NCBI GenBank assembly: GCA_003427395.1
Contig: BFEA01000817.1
Location: 468,038 to 508,332 of the forward strand
Origin: Chara braunii
Lineage: Eukaryota; Streptophyta; Charophyceae; Charales; Characeae
Length of the DNA stretch: 40,295 nt
Reading direction: 5' to 3'
Below, piece by piece: positions 1-10,418 of the stretch. Below the pieces are notes generated by a model that ran no database searches, was not told where the DNA came from, and worked only from the letters and a program-made list of their open reading frames with translations. The stretch's first letter is position 1. Each line of letters starts with the position of its first letter. The translations under genes were made by a program, and so were the position numbers.

Positions 1-480
1 GTGGCAGCGCTTCCGCATGGCTCACGCAGGAATGAATGAATGGCTGGGCGCTGCCTCTTGATTTATACTTCAGAAACTCGTTGGTCTGCCCTTTGCCATC
101 GGCCCTTGGTGCTTACAGTCCCCCTGTGGTACTTGCTAGACCGGACTGGGACTGACTGGACCTTCCGTTGACTGACTGTGGACTCATCGCTATCCTACCG
201 CTATTGCACTGCGGTTTAGTCCACCACTTGCCTCACCACTTGACCACTTGCCCACTTGCCTACCTTCTAGAAGGTCTACAGCTAAGCTTCCAGAACTCAC
301 TAAGACTCCTACGCTATAGACCTACAGATCGAACCCCTGCTGTCTATGGACCTACGACAGGTCTACCAACTGCCTACGAATACACAGGTCACAGGTTCAA
401 TTCTCGGGGTCTACACAGATACTGTACATGGGTAGGGTGAGGTCTAGGTATCGAACCCTGGGTACTGCATCCGCTACTGC
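1..480 (+). repeat. LTR-like fragment, cut by the window edge
   Basis: Bases 1 to about 170 resemble 35897-36060. Both copies share a start around GGCAGCGCTTCCGCATGGCT, then GCTGCCTCT, an ATTTATACTT box, CTCGTTGGTCTG, and ACTGGGACTGACTGG. The copy here is followed on the same strand by a leader and a gag-like reading frame (865-1263), so it is probably the 3' part of a 5' LTR. No clean TG...CA terminus or convincing primer-binding site was found, so the right boundary is approximate. The family assignment is inference; the similarity to the 35.9-kb copy is seen directly. Confidence 0.5.
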
Positions 481-864
481 TAAAAGGTGAAAACCGTTTC
501 AGTTGTCATATTCTCAGAGAAACTTTCGCAATTTTTTTTTTCAAGATCGCATTTTTGTGAAAGCCGAAACTTTGCGGAACCTGGCCTAGATCTCGCTCAT
601 AGTACTCCTCTGAGATGCCTCACTCATAACAAGATCGACAGATGTACAAAAAAAAAAAGGGGGGTGATCATCTTCTTTTATGTTTTTATTTTATTCTGTT
701 GACTAGGACCGGGAGGAAAGTATAGCTTGGTTGGTTACCTACCAGCGTTTTCCCTCCCACCCAACCCTTTGCCTGCATTCCCGGTTTGGTACAGTGCCAC
801 GTCAGCAGTGCCACGCAGCAGTGCCACGTCAGCAACAGTGCCTCGTCAGCAGTGCCCCGCCACC
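481..864 (+). other. Leader upstream of gag fragment, with short tandem repeats
   Basis: This stretch separates the LTR-like piece from the gag-like ORF. It holds homopolymer runs (T at 532-541, A then G at 649-664). At about 792-859, immediately before the start codon, there are roughly five imperfect copies of CAGTGCCACGTCAG. They are probably part of the 5' untranslated leader of the same LTR element. No other gene is visible. Confidence 0.4.
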
Positions 865-1263
865 ATGACGGTCTCAGTTCTAGGCATGCCAGGCCAACTG
901 GCCAATGAGTCCATTGCCGATTACCGACAGCGTTTCGAAGCTCAGCTCGCACTGATCGAGGCTGAGGAGCAGCGTCAGGCGGCAGCCGAGGCTGCCCGCC
1001 TACAAGCTGAAGCGGCGAGAGCAGCTGAAAAGCAGCGGCTTCAGGCCGAAGCAGACGCAAATACCCAGGCACGCCGCAAGGAGGCCCAGGATCTGCTACA
1101 GCGGCATGAAGCCACCAGCATCGAAAAGCTCAAATTCCGGCATTTTGAACCATCCGAGCACCACGAAGACGCGACACCGGAAGAGCAGCACAAGGAGTTC
1201 CTTGCCAGCACCATTTCCAGGACGTCTAACGCTACTACTACTACTGGAGGAGCGCTGCAGTAG
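865..1263 (+). pseudogene. Gag N-terminal fragment (LTR retrotransposon)
   Basis: The ORF can be extended upstream to 727, but I choose the ATG at 865 because it sits in a strong CCACCATGA context and the sequence before it is a non-coding tandem repeat. The product is about 132 residues. Residues ~20-85 are an Ala/Glu/Gln/Arg-rich heptad region (for example EAEEQRQAAAEAARLQAEAA) predicted to be a coiled coil, followed by a charged stretch (EKLKFRHFEPSEHHED). This resembles the coiled-coil N-terminus of plant and algal Ty3/Gypsy Gag proteins, and the first Gag ORF of the element at 1822-10422 also begins with a Gln/Glu-rich coil. The frame runs into a CTA/TAG repeat and stops; no capsid, zinc knuckle or pol follows, so it is a truncated remnant. 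A host coiled-coil gene cannot be fully excluded. Confidence 0.5.
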
Positions 1264-1307
1264 TAGTAGTAGTAGTCCTCTGCGCTGCAGTAGTAGTAGT
1301 AGCGTTA
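1226..1307. repeat. CTA/TAG inverted repeat at the end of the gag fragment
   Basis: The left arm (about 1227-1247, CTAACGCTACTACTACTACT) is the reverse complement of the right arm (about 1288-1307). Between them lie more TAG repeats and two GCGCTGCAG boxes (1252-1260, 1282-1290). The transcript could fold into a long hairpin. It supplies the last codons and stop of the gag-like frame. Confidence 0.7.
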
Positions 1308-1368
1308 GCAGCCCGAAGGAAATTTGCTGGCGGTAGTAGTTTGATGATGGAGCATGTCCTCCCCTCCC

Positions 1369-1386
1369 CCTCGCCTCTCTTTCTCA

Positions 1387-1417
<31 letters not shown>

Positions 1418-1418
1418 G

Positions 1419-1469
<51 letters not shown>

Positions 1470-1478
1470 CCCCCCCCC
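1369..1478. repeat. (CT)n microsatellite followed by a C-run
   Basis: Almost uninterrupted CT dinucleotides from about 1387 to 1466, followed by a poly-C run at 1468-1478. Minus-strand ORFs across it (Glu/Arg repeats) are artefacts. Confidence 0.9.
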
Positions 1479-1821
1479 GGGTAGTAACAGAAAGCTATGG
1501 ACTGTGACGACACTTCTTCATTCTTCTTGAAGGTATCAAACTGGTTAGGGAGATTTTGGGACACCCAATCTGGCCAATTTCTGTGAAGTGCAACATGCAT
1601 GCAGTTCCAATTTTTTTTCCTTGGCAAAGTTGTCGTAGGCTCCCCCAGCCAAGGCATCGAGATTGAGCACGCTTCCCTGCTTAAACCACCAATACATGCC
1701 AGCTATTGGCCGTGGGCCCTTTTCGGAGGCTGCCCACCGCCAATTCATTTTATATACGGCGCTCAGCCTCCTAAATTTTTGGCAAGGCTCAAAACAGATT
1801 CTCTAGTCGCCTGGGGCCATG
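1479..1821. other. Unassigned flank left of the Gypsy element
   Basis: I see no gene, repeat or RNA here. It probably belongs to the remnant on the left, into which the element at 1822-10422 inserted. Confidence 0.4.
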
Positions 1822-1825
1822 TACT
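1822..1825. repeat. Target-site duplication, left copy (TACT)
   Basis: TACT directly precedes the LTR start TGTTATGAAC and is repeated directly after the right LTR at 10419-10422. Confidence 0.8.
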
Positions 1826-2735
1826 TGTTATGAACTTGGTTGTCTGACGATTGTTACCGCCACTCAAACACAGACAGTCTCATACACGCCCATACATGCA
1901 TAAGAGAAGGGGGAGAGGAGACAGAGTCCATCTGTACACAGATCAGAGTATGTAGCGAAGTTCATCCATGCACAGATGGGGAGAAGACACTGCGTGATTC
2001 TCACTCTCTGACAAACTCCCAACAACCAATCACAAGAAGAAACATGCGAGGATAACAATTGGAATACACACTGATGAAGAGCCAATTAAACCAAATATCG
2101 TTGCAGAGTTTGTTCCAGTATCTCGCCACACTCAGAACCCCACACTCCACTCTCTATCTTACACCCAGTTAGTAGCGCACAACCAAAACAGCCTCCCAGA
2201 GGCCAGCGCCAACCACCCAGATGAAGAACAAATCCTGCGTTGAAGTCTTCAATGCCGATGGACAGCTCTGACGAAGAACCAGGCAACTATGGCTGCCACC
2301 ACCCACAAACACTTAGTGAGGAGCCTCGATATAGCCTCGCCAGACACAGATACCCCTAAACTATTAATAGACTTCTACTACTCTAGCATAGACCTAGACC
2401 GGACTGACTGACCGACCGGTACCGTTTCTGTTTCGGCCTCTCGGCCTCTACCGGACCCGGCTATAGGCTATAGGACTGTCTATCAGCTTAGGCCCTTAGG
2501 GTCTGTGTGTCCTAGGGGTAGCCCGGGCCTGTTAAACACAGTGAGGATAGCTGTAGGAAATTTGAAGTACTGCGGGGCTTATTTTCCCATATTTGCAGAT
2601 ATGTCCAATACGGATTTTCCTTACAGGTAGGTCTCTCGGTTAGCCCTAAGCCAAACAAAATTACAAATCTAACCTACCGTTGTACTGTACAGCCTCGCGG
2701 TTAGTCTCGGCAGTCGAAATCAGCAAGTCATTGCA
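1826..2735 (-). repeat. 3' LTR of Gypsy element 1
   Basis: On the plus strand it begins TGTTATGAAC and ends AGTCATTGCA, so it has TG...CA termini. It is collinear with 9508-10418. A conserved CTCGATATAGC block (about 2323-2333; minus strand GCTATATCGAG) is a possible TATA element and also has a relative in the solo LTR near 30288. A CTATAGGCTATAGG palindrome lies near 2460-2474. Confidence 0.93.
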
Positions 2736-2757
2736 GGCTTGCCCCCCCCGAGGAGCG
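2736..2757 (-). other. Polypurine tract candidate
   Basis: Read on the minus strand, the segment just before the 3' LTR is G-rich (CTCGGGGGGGGCAAGCC). A polypurine tract at this place primes plus-strand DNA synthesis in LTR elements. It is interrupted by pyrimidines, so the exact primer is uncertain. Confidence 0.5.
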
Positions 2758-2769
2758 AGGACCTCCGAG

Positions 2770-4165
2770 CTAGGGATGCAGACGAGGTGAACGACGAGGA
2801 AGGTTGCCCTTATGAGCCGCTTCATATCGTAAAACAATTGACTTTGCTGTATTGAGAAGTTGCCTTCTGTAGAACCGTATGTTCTCAGAAGGAGGCTGGA
2901 ACGCGAACCTCACAAGATACTGCCGATCGGGGCCTGTGCCCCACTCATCCTCCATCCATTCCACGTCATATCCCTTGCCAGGGATCGGTGGACCAAACTG
3001 AGGGGGCCGGTCAGGAAATGCATCAGCTGGGGTAAACGGCAAAAACTTGGATGCATGAAAGACCGGGTAGGTCGGTAGATGCAGCGGGACGTCAATGACA
3101 TAGGATGGGCCAAAGGGGTCAGCGCCTACTGTATCTAAGACCTGCCATGGACCCAGATAACGAGGTAACAGCTTGGGGGAGATATCCTCCTCCCTCGATA
3201 GCTCAAAACTGACTACCCAGACATAATCACCAGTGCGGATGGGGGAAGGACGCCTCTGGCGATTGGCTTGTTCAATCATTGCCTTTTGGGCTTTGAACAA
3301 GTTCGCCCGTGCTCTTTCCACATCTAAGCGGTAGCGTCTGGTGAACTCTGCGGTGCCTGGTGTCAGGTCAGACTTAGCCTTATCGATGAGATCATCGAGA
3401 GGCTCTCGTGGTTCACGTCCCCAGTGCAACCGGTATGGATTGAACCCAGTCGAGGAATGGACAGACATGTTATAAACAAGTTGTGCTCGAGCCAAGTGAA
3501 GATCCCAGTCCTGTTGGTCTGGAGAGATGACAGGACGCGGCAATTGGAATAGGACTTGGTTCATCACTTCAGCCTGACCATTCGCTTCAGGATGATGACC
3601 AGAAGTCATGTCCAATCGTGAGTGCTGGTAGTCCTTACAGTAGGACTGCCACTCATCGCTGCAAAATCAGGGGTCTCTATCACTCACTATAAAAGTGGGC
3701 GGTCCATGGTGTGTGACCCACCTCTCTGAAAAGGCTGCTCTCACAGCCGGGACTCTAGCTATCTCTGGCAAGGGGATGAACTCTGTGTATTTGGAGAACC
3801 TATCCACGCAGACCATAACCTGACGCATGCCTCGAGGGGTGGTCTTGCCTAAATCTGTGAAGTCTATCAACACAGATTCAGCAGGGCCATCAGGTATGGG
3901 TAACGGTTTGAGCAGTCCCGGAGGAGGCCTCCACTGGACCTTATTCCTTTGGCAGAGCTCGCAGGTTTCCACATAGCGCAGCATATCACTCCGCATTTCC
4001 TTCCAAAAGAAGTGCTGCGACAGAGTTGCATATGACTTTAGGAACCCAAAATGTCCACGGGCGTCATGACACTCTGACATCAGTAGTGTCCTGGGCCGCT
4101 GGTCTTGGGGAATGCACAAGCGCTCCTCCCCTCTGCTGTAAGTGTACACAGCCCGGTTCAGAGTT
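2770..4165 (-). pseudogene. Integrase with chromodomain-like C-terminus, Gypsy element 1
   Basis: This part of Pol inserts the cDNA copy into chromosomes. In the upstream open piece (3667-4149, 160 residues) the HHCC zinc domain is visible (H28, H33, C63, C66), followed by catalytic D96 (LIDFTD) and D157 (VSDRDP). An in-frame TGA at 3667-3669 follows immediately. The same frame then reopens and carries the catalytic Glu in HPEANGQAE about 36 residues after D157. In the downstream piece (2770-3615, 281 residues) residues ~153-160 (YLGPWQVL) are a GPY/F-like module. Residues ~215-266 (YLVRFAFQPPSENIRF ... LRYE) align by eye with a chromodomain. The join to RNase H is frameshifted near 4140-4165. 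The TGA is most simply an Arg CGA that mutated at a CpG. Confidence 0.88.
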
Positions 4166-5801
4166 AGGATTTGCTTGCAGATTCCTGACTATGGGTCCAA
4201 AAGTCGGGTCCTGAGGCAGTAAATGCGCGATGGTCTGACGGGTCTCCTCTCCAAAAGAGTGAGTAGAGGAGATCAATGCAAAAGAGTCAGGCCTACGAGA
4301 GAGGGCGTCTGCTACCTTGTTGTAGCAGCCCTTCTTATGTTTCAATTCAAAGTCAAACATGTCTATGAACTGAATGTACCGTGCCAACTTATCATTTAGC
4401 TCTCCCTGGGACTTCATCCACTGTAAGGTGGAGTGATCTGAAAAGATCTTGAAGCGTCTTCCAAGGAAAAAAAACTTCCAATGTTTCAGGGCACAGACAA
4501 GAGCATATAGCTCTTTCTCGTAGGTGGAGTCCTGCAACTTTTGAGTTTTGAGCTTTTTACTCATAAACTCTACAATCCGCAGACCATTCCCATCATCTTG
4601 TTGAAGAACTGCCCCAATGCCATACTGACTAGCGTCAGTGGTCAAGATGAATGGCAAAGTGGGGTCAGGCAACTTCAACACTCGCGCACGAGTCAAGGCC
4701 TTCTTGAGTCGTGTGAAGGCCAACTGACAGTGGAGGGACCAGAGAAAAGGACTGTTTTTCTTTGTTAGGTTGGTCAGGGGTGCAGCCACTGCAAAAAAGT
4801 TCCTGACAAACTTTTTGTAGTATGAGGCTAAACCCATGAAGGACCTGACATCCCTCACTGGCTGTGGCTGTGGCCACTCCTGGATAGCAACTATCTTGGC
4901 TGCATCAGGAGTCAGGCCATCTCCAGAGATTACGTGACCCAGATAGATGACAGAGGGAACTCCAAAGGAGGACTTCTCTTTGTTGATCCTATATTGGCTG
5001 TCGCGTAACGACTGAAGGACTAGAGCCAAGTGCTCCGCATGTTCCCTGGCAGTTTTGCTGAATACCCGAATGTCATCCAGGTAGACAACCATGAACTTGT
5101 CTAGGTAAGGCCTGAAGATGCGGTGCATCTCTATCTGGAAGGTACCTGGGGCATTGCAAAGTCCAAATGGCATGACCAAGAAGTACCATACCTGGTCTTG
5201 AAGGTTGTCTTGTAGACATCCTCCTCTACCATCTCAATCTGGTGGTACCCAGATTTGAGGTCGACTTTGCTGAACACTGTGCAGCCCTGCACCATATCCA
5301 GAAGGTCATCGATCCTAGGAAGTGGCTCTGTACTCTTCCTAGTGATCTTATTGAGACCTCGGTAGTCAATGCACATTCTGAACTCGTCGTTCCCTTTGGG
5401 CACAAAGAGAACCGGTGCACCAAATTCAGAAAAGTGTTGGGTCTGATCCAGCCTTTGCTGGTAAGGGTCTCAAGCTTCTTTCTGAGCTCCTCGAGCTCGG
5501 TAGGGGACATCTTGTAGACTCGTCCCTTAGGAGGGACTGCTCCAGGTAGTAGCTCGATACGATGCTTGGTTGGCCGGTTGGGTATTCCAAAGGGCTCCTG
5601 CATTAGGTCAGCGTACTGATCCACAACCTGCTGTATCTCATGAGGACAGGAAACAGGGGGAGTGTCAGCCTGCTTGACCAGAGCTATGAACAGACGCTCA
5701 TGGTTATACTGGCGCGAGAGAGAATAAAACTCCCTCGCGCCCAAGCAGTAACAAGAAGTCTTAGGGTGATGATCAACCGCAATCATGCATGGCTGGTACA
5801 C
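4140..5801 (-). pseudogene. Reverse transcriptase-RNase H, Gypsy element 1 (frameshifted)
   Basis: This region copies element RNA into DNA and removes the template. It reads through three frames. 5226-5801 has the RT N-terminus (PTKHRIELLPG, KGWIRPNT). 5131-5403 has MCIDYRGLNKIT and motif A (KVDLKSGYHQI). 4064-5179 has MPFGLCNAPGTFQ, an intact YLDD (residues 33-36), LGHVISGDGL, and RNase H motifs TTDASQYG, YEKELYAL, FSDHSTLQW and NKVADALSRR. The first break is a single-base slip in a short A-run near 5430. The second looks like a loss of about 7 bp near 5180. A third shift near 4140-4165 separates RNase H from integrase. Catalytic residues themselves are preserved, so the damage is in the frame rather than the active site. 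Confidence 0.9.
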
Positions 5802-6392
5802 CCCCTGTCTATTAGGTAGTAACCTTTGGGATGTGCCAGTCGATCCTTGGGTTGACTGCCTTCAACCACTGCATAGAGAACACCAGGTCAAAGGGTAGGT
5901 CAGGGAATATGTAGAAGTTCAGACTATGTTTGACTTCTCATGCGCTGTCGAAGGTAACGGGGATACCCCGGACCTTCTCCCTGCTGGTGAGTACTGTGGA
6001 GTCACTATTCTGACCAGCAAAGGTTGCTGCAGCTGCTGAACTTTCATCCCCAGATGTAGTTTCTTAACAGCACTGGGAGATATAAAGTTCCTGGTGGCTC
6101 CACAATCCAACAACCCTTTGATCCTGATGTGGTTTATCAGGGGCCGAAGTAGGATGAGGTCAGACTTGCTTTTCTTCTGTTCCTTCAGGTGAAGGAAGAA
6201 AGCAGCAAGTGACTGAAGCTCATCCTGCCCCGGGTCCTGGTCCAGGTCAGGATCCTCATAACAAAAGGCTGCTGCCCGCGCAGTCCCCAAACTCACACAA
6301 TCAGTCTCAACTGAAACAGCTGCAAATTCACCTACCTGGGCAGATGAAGGTGCAACACTGGGGGGAACTACAGTCCCCAGGGTCTGTTTCAA
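5802..6392 (-). pseudogene. Retroviral-type aspartic protease region, Gypsy element 1
   Basis: The open piece 5919-6392 (157 residues) contains LLDCGATRNFIS at about residues 94-105. This is the family's D-S/T-G active-site loop with Cys in the second position. The protease would cut the Gag-Pol polyprotein. After about residue 130 the frame slips: the other frame gives NFYIFPDLPFDLVFSMQW, the protease-RT linker usual in these elements, with a TGA near 5939. The linker itself is not open in one frame. The DCG variant may be a family trait or a mutation; other copies would be needed to tell. Confidence 0.72.
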
Positions 6393-7969
6393 TTTTTTGA
6401 CTGTCCTGGGTCTGGCATGTAAGGGCAGTCCTTTAAAAAGTGTTGTCCCTCACACCTCAGGCAGACCCCTCGTTCCTTTCTTCTTCTCCACACTCCCTCC
6501 TGGATCTTGAGGTCATCCCAGGGGAGAGTGGAGGGATTGAGTGGGTCAGCTGGCATGTGGACGACCTTAGGCAGATTAGGGCGCTGGGAGGAGGGAGGCC
6601 GGTGTCCCTTATCCTTCCCCTTTGCACTGGCTGAGGCTGTGGTGGGAGAAAACTTCTTCTGCTGCTGCAAAACTCCCAGAACAGCCTGAGTCAAGGCCGC
6701 TGCAACATCTGTCTCAGCAGTTGAGCCAGTCCCAGCTGATGGTGTATCAGCCTGGGAATCTGAATTAGAAGCTGACACAGACCCTGCATGTGTGAAGGCT
6801 GCCTTCCCTTTCTACCACCACGAGGGAAGGCACCTTTCCTCCTGTCAGAGGAGGGGGCCTGGACATGAAGTTTGGCCTCCATGTCCAGGGCTGCGCGGCC
6901 AAAGGATCTCCAGTCCTTGTGCCCAGCGCTATACAATGCCACAACAAACTTCTCAGGCGCAGCCCTGCAGAAGTTGGTCAACAGATCATCAGTAGACATG
7001 ACTAACCCAAGGGTAGAGGTAAGCTGCTCGAACTCTGCAAACAAGGATTGCAGGGTACCGTTGTAGCGCTGCTGCCCCAAGCGAGCAATCTTGTCAGCAG
7101 CTTTGCGGGCCCGCTCCTTGTCTGCAAAGCGGTCCTCTAGGGCCTGCAGAAGTCTGTCCACACCCAGCCCAAAAGCCCAGTCCTCCATAGACTGCTGTTG
7201 ACTACTGGAGGTTGAGGTGGCCCACTTCAAAGCGGGTCCCTCCAGCAGTCCCAGAATCGTAGCCACCTTAGTCTGCTCTGCACAGACAAAGCCCCTCAAG
7301 TAGGCTTTGGTCCCAGCAGCCCAGTCAGTCTCCAACATCGGTCTTTGGGTCATCCCCTCTGAACTTGTTGGGAGCTGGGATCTTGGGACCTCTCTGGTCC
7401 CCTGCAACAACAACAGCAAAGGTGGGTTTGGCTGAGGCTTTTTGGGAAGGAGATGGTGAAGGGGAAGAATGCCGCTAACCAGAGGGAGTTGAAGGAGGAG
7501 AAGAAGAAGGTTTGAGTTTCAACGAGGACGCAGGAGACTGAGGAGGAATCAGTTTGGCTGCTGACAGCTGAGCAGTCAGATCCTGAATTGCTTTCAGAAT
7601 CTTGGACTGTTGAGCCGCCAGGTCATCCACCCTGCGCTCCAGGCGGCCGATGTTGTCTTCCCAGTTAGTGAAATAAGAACTGGTGGCCTTGCACTCCAGA
7701 AGAGCCCACTCCGCCAGATTCTTATTCACCTGGGAGCAGCGATCATCTGTCAAGACCTTGCCTAGCTGCTCCAACAGGTACTCCCTTCTGGAAGTATCTG
7801 TTGCCGCCTCTAGCTCAGCTGCTTCCTGCCGTTCAAGCTCTGCTTGCAGGGCCTGCTCCTGCTGCTGTTTCTTTTGCAACTCCTGCTGATGAGTAGCAGT
7901 CAGAGGAGTAGTAGGGGTGGTACTTCTACCTGTGGCTGCTGCTGAGCACTCTGGTCTGCCATTTTCCAC
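6389..7969 (-). pseudogene. Gag polyprotein, Gypsy element 1 (frameshifted)
   Basis: Three overlapping pieces in different frames make up Gag. 7475-7969 (164 residues) has a Gln/Glu-rich coiled coil (residues ~28-60) and a second heptad region (~105-140). 6691-7419 (242 residues) has the capsid-like region (LETDWAAGTKAYLRGF, GPALKWAT, LEDRFADKERARKAADKI, LYSAGHKDWRSFGRAALDME). 6389-6778 (129 residues) ends in a zinc knuckle CLRCEGQHFLKDC, a CX2CX3HX4C spacing one residue shorter than the usual CX2CX4HX4C. The protein would package element RNA into particles. The start is taken at the ATG whose complement ends at 7969. Confidence 0.82.
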
Positions 7970-9489
7970 TTTCAGAACAACAATAAATAAAGAACAAGCA
8001 GAGGAGTATGCAGCGATTTTTCGTTTCCTGCAGACACTCAGAAATCGTTGCTGTCTCAGACATAGAGGTAGGTGGGTGTGTGGGCAACAAGCAGTTTGGG
8101 TTGGAACGGTTCTTTGGGGTCAGGTGTCAGACAGACAGATAGTCCTGTAAAATCATTTACACGATTTCCTTTTACTGACCCTGCACCACACTGGAGTTAG
8201 TAGACACAGTCCACTACTCTTCCAGAGAAACACTAGATTTCCATAGCCCATTAGAAAACAAGAGTAGTCAGTGAGAATGACCGAACATGGCAAGTACAGA
8301 TAAGAAGGATCAATCAAGCAGAGTGATTCAGTCAGAGACCCTAAATCCTAGCCCAGACTCTAATTTCGACCCTGATGACTCTGGCAGCCATACCCTAGGT
8401 ATGGCGAAGTACAATATTCACTGTTTCCAGTGAAATACTAGAAATCCCATCAAGCGCTTCTGCACTACTGACAATTTTGGGATTGCGATTCACTGGCAAC
8501 TGACAGAATTGAATTCTGACGGGCAGAATTGGAGTTATGACTGACCCTAAGTAGCACAGGCTATACTTAGACTCAACGCAAAACTACAATTCACAGTATC
8601 ACTACTTTTCTAGTGCAGAATTCATAGTCAGAGCATCCCAGATCAAGCGCAATACAGTAGGGCAGTCACAAAACAATTTTGGATGGAAAAGAGTCAACAG
8701 AGGGTTAGAAATGAGCAGAGAAAGGTAGGGGAGAGATGACTATGGTTGTCATGTAGTCTGCGATTTTCATATCCAGTCACTGACAGGCAGATAGACCATA
8801 GTTATTAGCTGATCTAATCCTATCTGAATCGCTATACAGGTAGGTGCATGGAACGGACTCACTTGCAGAGTTTCTTGTAGAGCTGGGTGAAGATCTGGCT
8901 ATGGCAGCCTGAAACCCTTATCTCGCCAGTTTCATTCAGAGCTTCCTCCTCTCTGTCCCACGCCCAAAACCACTTCAAACTTGTTGATCCTCTTCAGGAT
9001 TCTGAGGCGCTGCAACCCTTGCTGTCAGATTCCCTGAATCTGACCCTGTGGCACCCAAAACGCCAACAAATAAAAATCTCGCCACAGGTCCTGAGATCCG
9101 CCGATGCTATAAATAGCCCCAGATGGGGTTATTTTCACCTGAGATTGACACTGACTGTCAATCTACCTCAGCGCTGCTCAGGGATGGAGTCGCTCAATGA
9201 TCCCTGAAGTCCTCAGGGGTAATTCGCCACTCTGAAGCACTTCGCTATCCTGCCCTCAGGGTTGGCTATGGCGAAGTAGCCCTGTTCTCGCCACTTCCTG
9301 ACAAGCGCCCTGACAGGCTCAGTGCGCTTGCTCAGTACAACCACTGAACTCTTGAATTTCGCCGCTTGAAATCTTCTTCCCTGCTGACTCAGTACTGGGG
9401 AAGATGAATCGCCATGAAGCTCTCGCCAGTATGTCGCCAGATGAAGAAGATGCCCCAATTGCGCTCAACCCTCAGTGCTCCAATTCCAA
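7970..9489 (-). other. Long untranslated leader of Gypsy element 1
   Basis: About 1.5 kb lie between the primer-binding site and Gag, long for this class. No ORF with recognisable similarity is present. A CTATAAATAG box (9108-9117) can serve as a TATA element on either strand. GGCTATGGC motifs (about 8896, 9265) also occur in other LTR-like sequences of the window. A further nested repeat inside the leader is possible but I cannot delimit one. Confidence 0.55.
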
Positions 9490-9505
9490 TCCTGCTCCGA
9501 TACCA
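9490..9505 (-). other. Primer-binding site, tRNA-iMet type
   Basis: On the minus strand the sequence two bases inside the 5' LTR reads TGGTATCGGAGCAGG. The plant initiator-Met tRNA site is known to begin TGGTATCAGAGC, so there is one mismatch over 12 bases. This fixes the element orientation and the inner LTR edge. Confidence 0.87.
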
Positions 9506-9507
9506 AT

Positions 9508-10418
9508 TGTTATGAACTTGGTTGTCTGACGATTGTTACCGACACTCAAACACAGACAGTCTCATACACGCCCATACATGCATAAGAGAAGGGGGAGAGG
9601 AGACGGAGTCCAACTGTACACAAATCAGAGTATGTAGCGGAAGTTCAGCCATGCACAGATGGGGAGAAGACACTGCATGATTCTCACTCTCTGACAAACT
9701 CCCAACAACCAATCACAAGAAGAAACCTGCGAGGATAACAATTGGAATACACACTGATGAAGAGCCAATTAAACCAGATATCGTTGCAGAGTTTGCTCCA
9801 GTATCTCGCCACACTCAAAACCCCACACTCCACTCTCTATCTTACACCCAGTTAGTAGCGCACAACCAAAACAGCCTCCCAGAGCCCAGCGCCAACCACC
9901 CAGATGAAGAACAAATCCTGCGTTGAAGTCTTCAGTGCCGATGGACAACTCTGACAAAGAACTAGGCAGCTATGGCTGCCACCACCCACAAACACTCAGT
10001 GAGGAGCCTCGATATAGCCTGGCCAGACGCAGATACCCCTAAACTATTAATAGACTTCTACTACTCTAGCATAGACCTGGACCGGACTGACTGACCGACT
10101 GGTACCGTTTCAGTTTCGGCCTCTCGGCCTCTACCGGACCCGGCTATAGGCTATAGGACCGTCTATCAGCTTAGGCCCTTAGGGTCTGTGTGTCCTAGAC
10201 GTAGCCCGGGCCTGTTAAACACAGTGAGGGTAGCTGTAGGAAATTTGAAGTACTGCGGGGCTTATTTTCCCATATTTGCAGATATGTCCCTCACGGATTT
10301 TCCTTACAGGTAGGTCTCTCGGTTAGCCCTCAGCCAAACAAAATTACAAATCTAACCTACGGCTGTACTGTACAGCCTCGCGGTCAGTCTTGACAGTCGA
10401 AATCAGCAAGTTATTGCA
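9508..10418 (-). repeat. 5' LTR of Gypsy element 1
   Basis: Same termini as the left LTR (TGTTATGAAC ... TTATTGCA) and collinear with it throughout, with one 1-bp indel near the 9639 region and about 35 substitutions by eye. As the 5' LTR of a minus-strand element it should carry the promoter; the GCTATATCGAG block (plus strand about 10007-10018) is the best TATA candidate. Confidence 0.93.

Noticed and set aside
446-463. GGTATCGAACCC resembling a primer-binding site or antisense T-arm
   Set aside because: No TG...CA LTR end directly precedes it, and the spacing does not fit a tRNA 3' end.
686-1072. Minus-strand ORF opposite the gag fragment
   Set aside because: The plus frame has the strong start context and coiled-coil character; the antisense frame has none.
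1241-1657. Minus-strand ORF with long Glu/Arg repeats
   Set aside because: It is the shadow of the (CT)n microsatellite.
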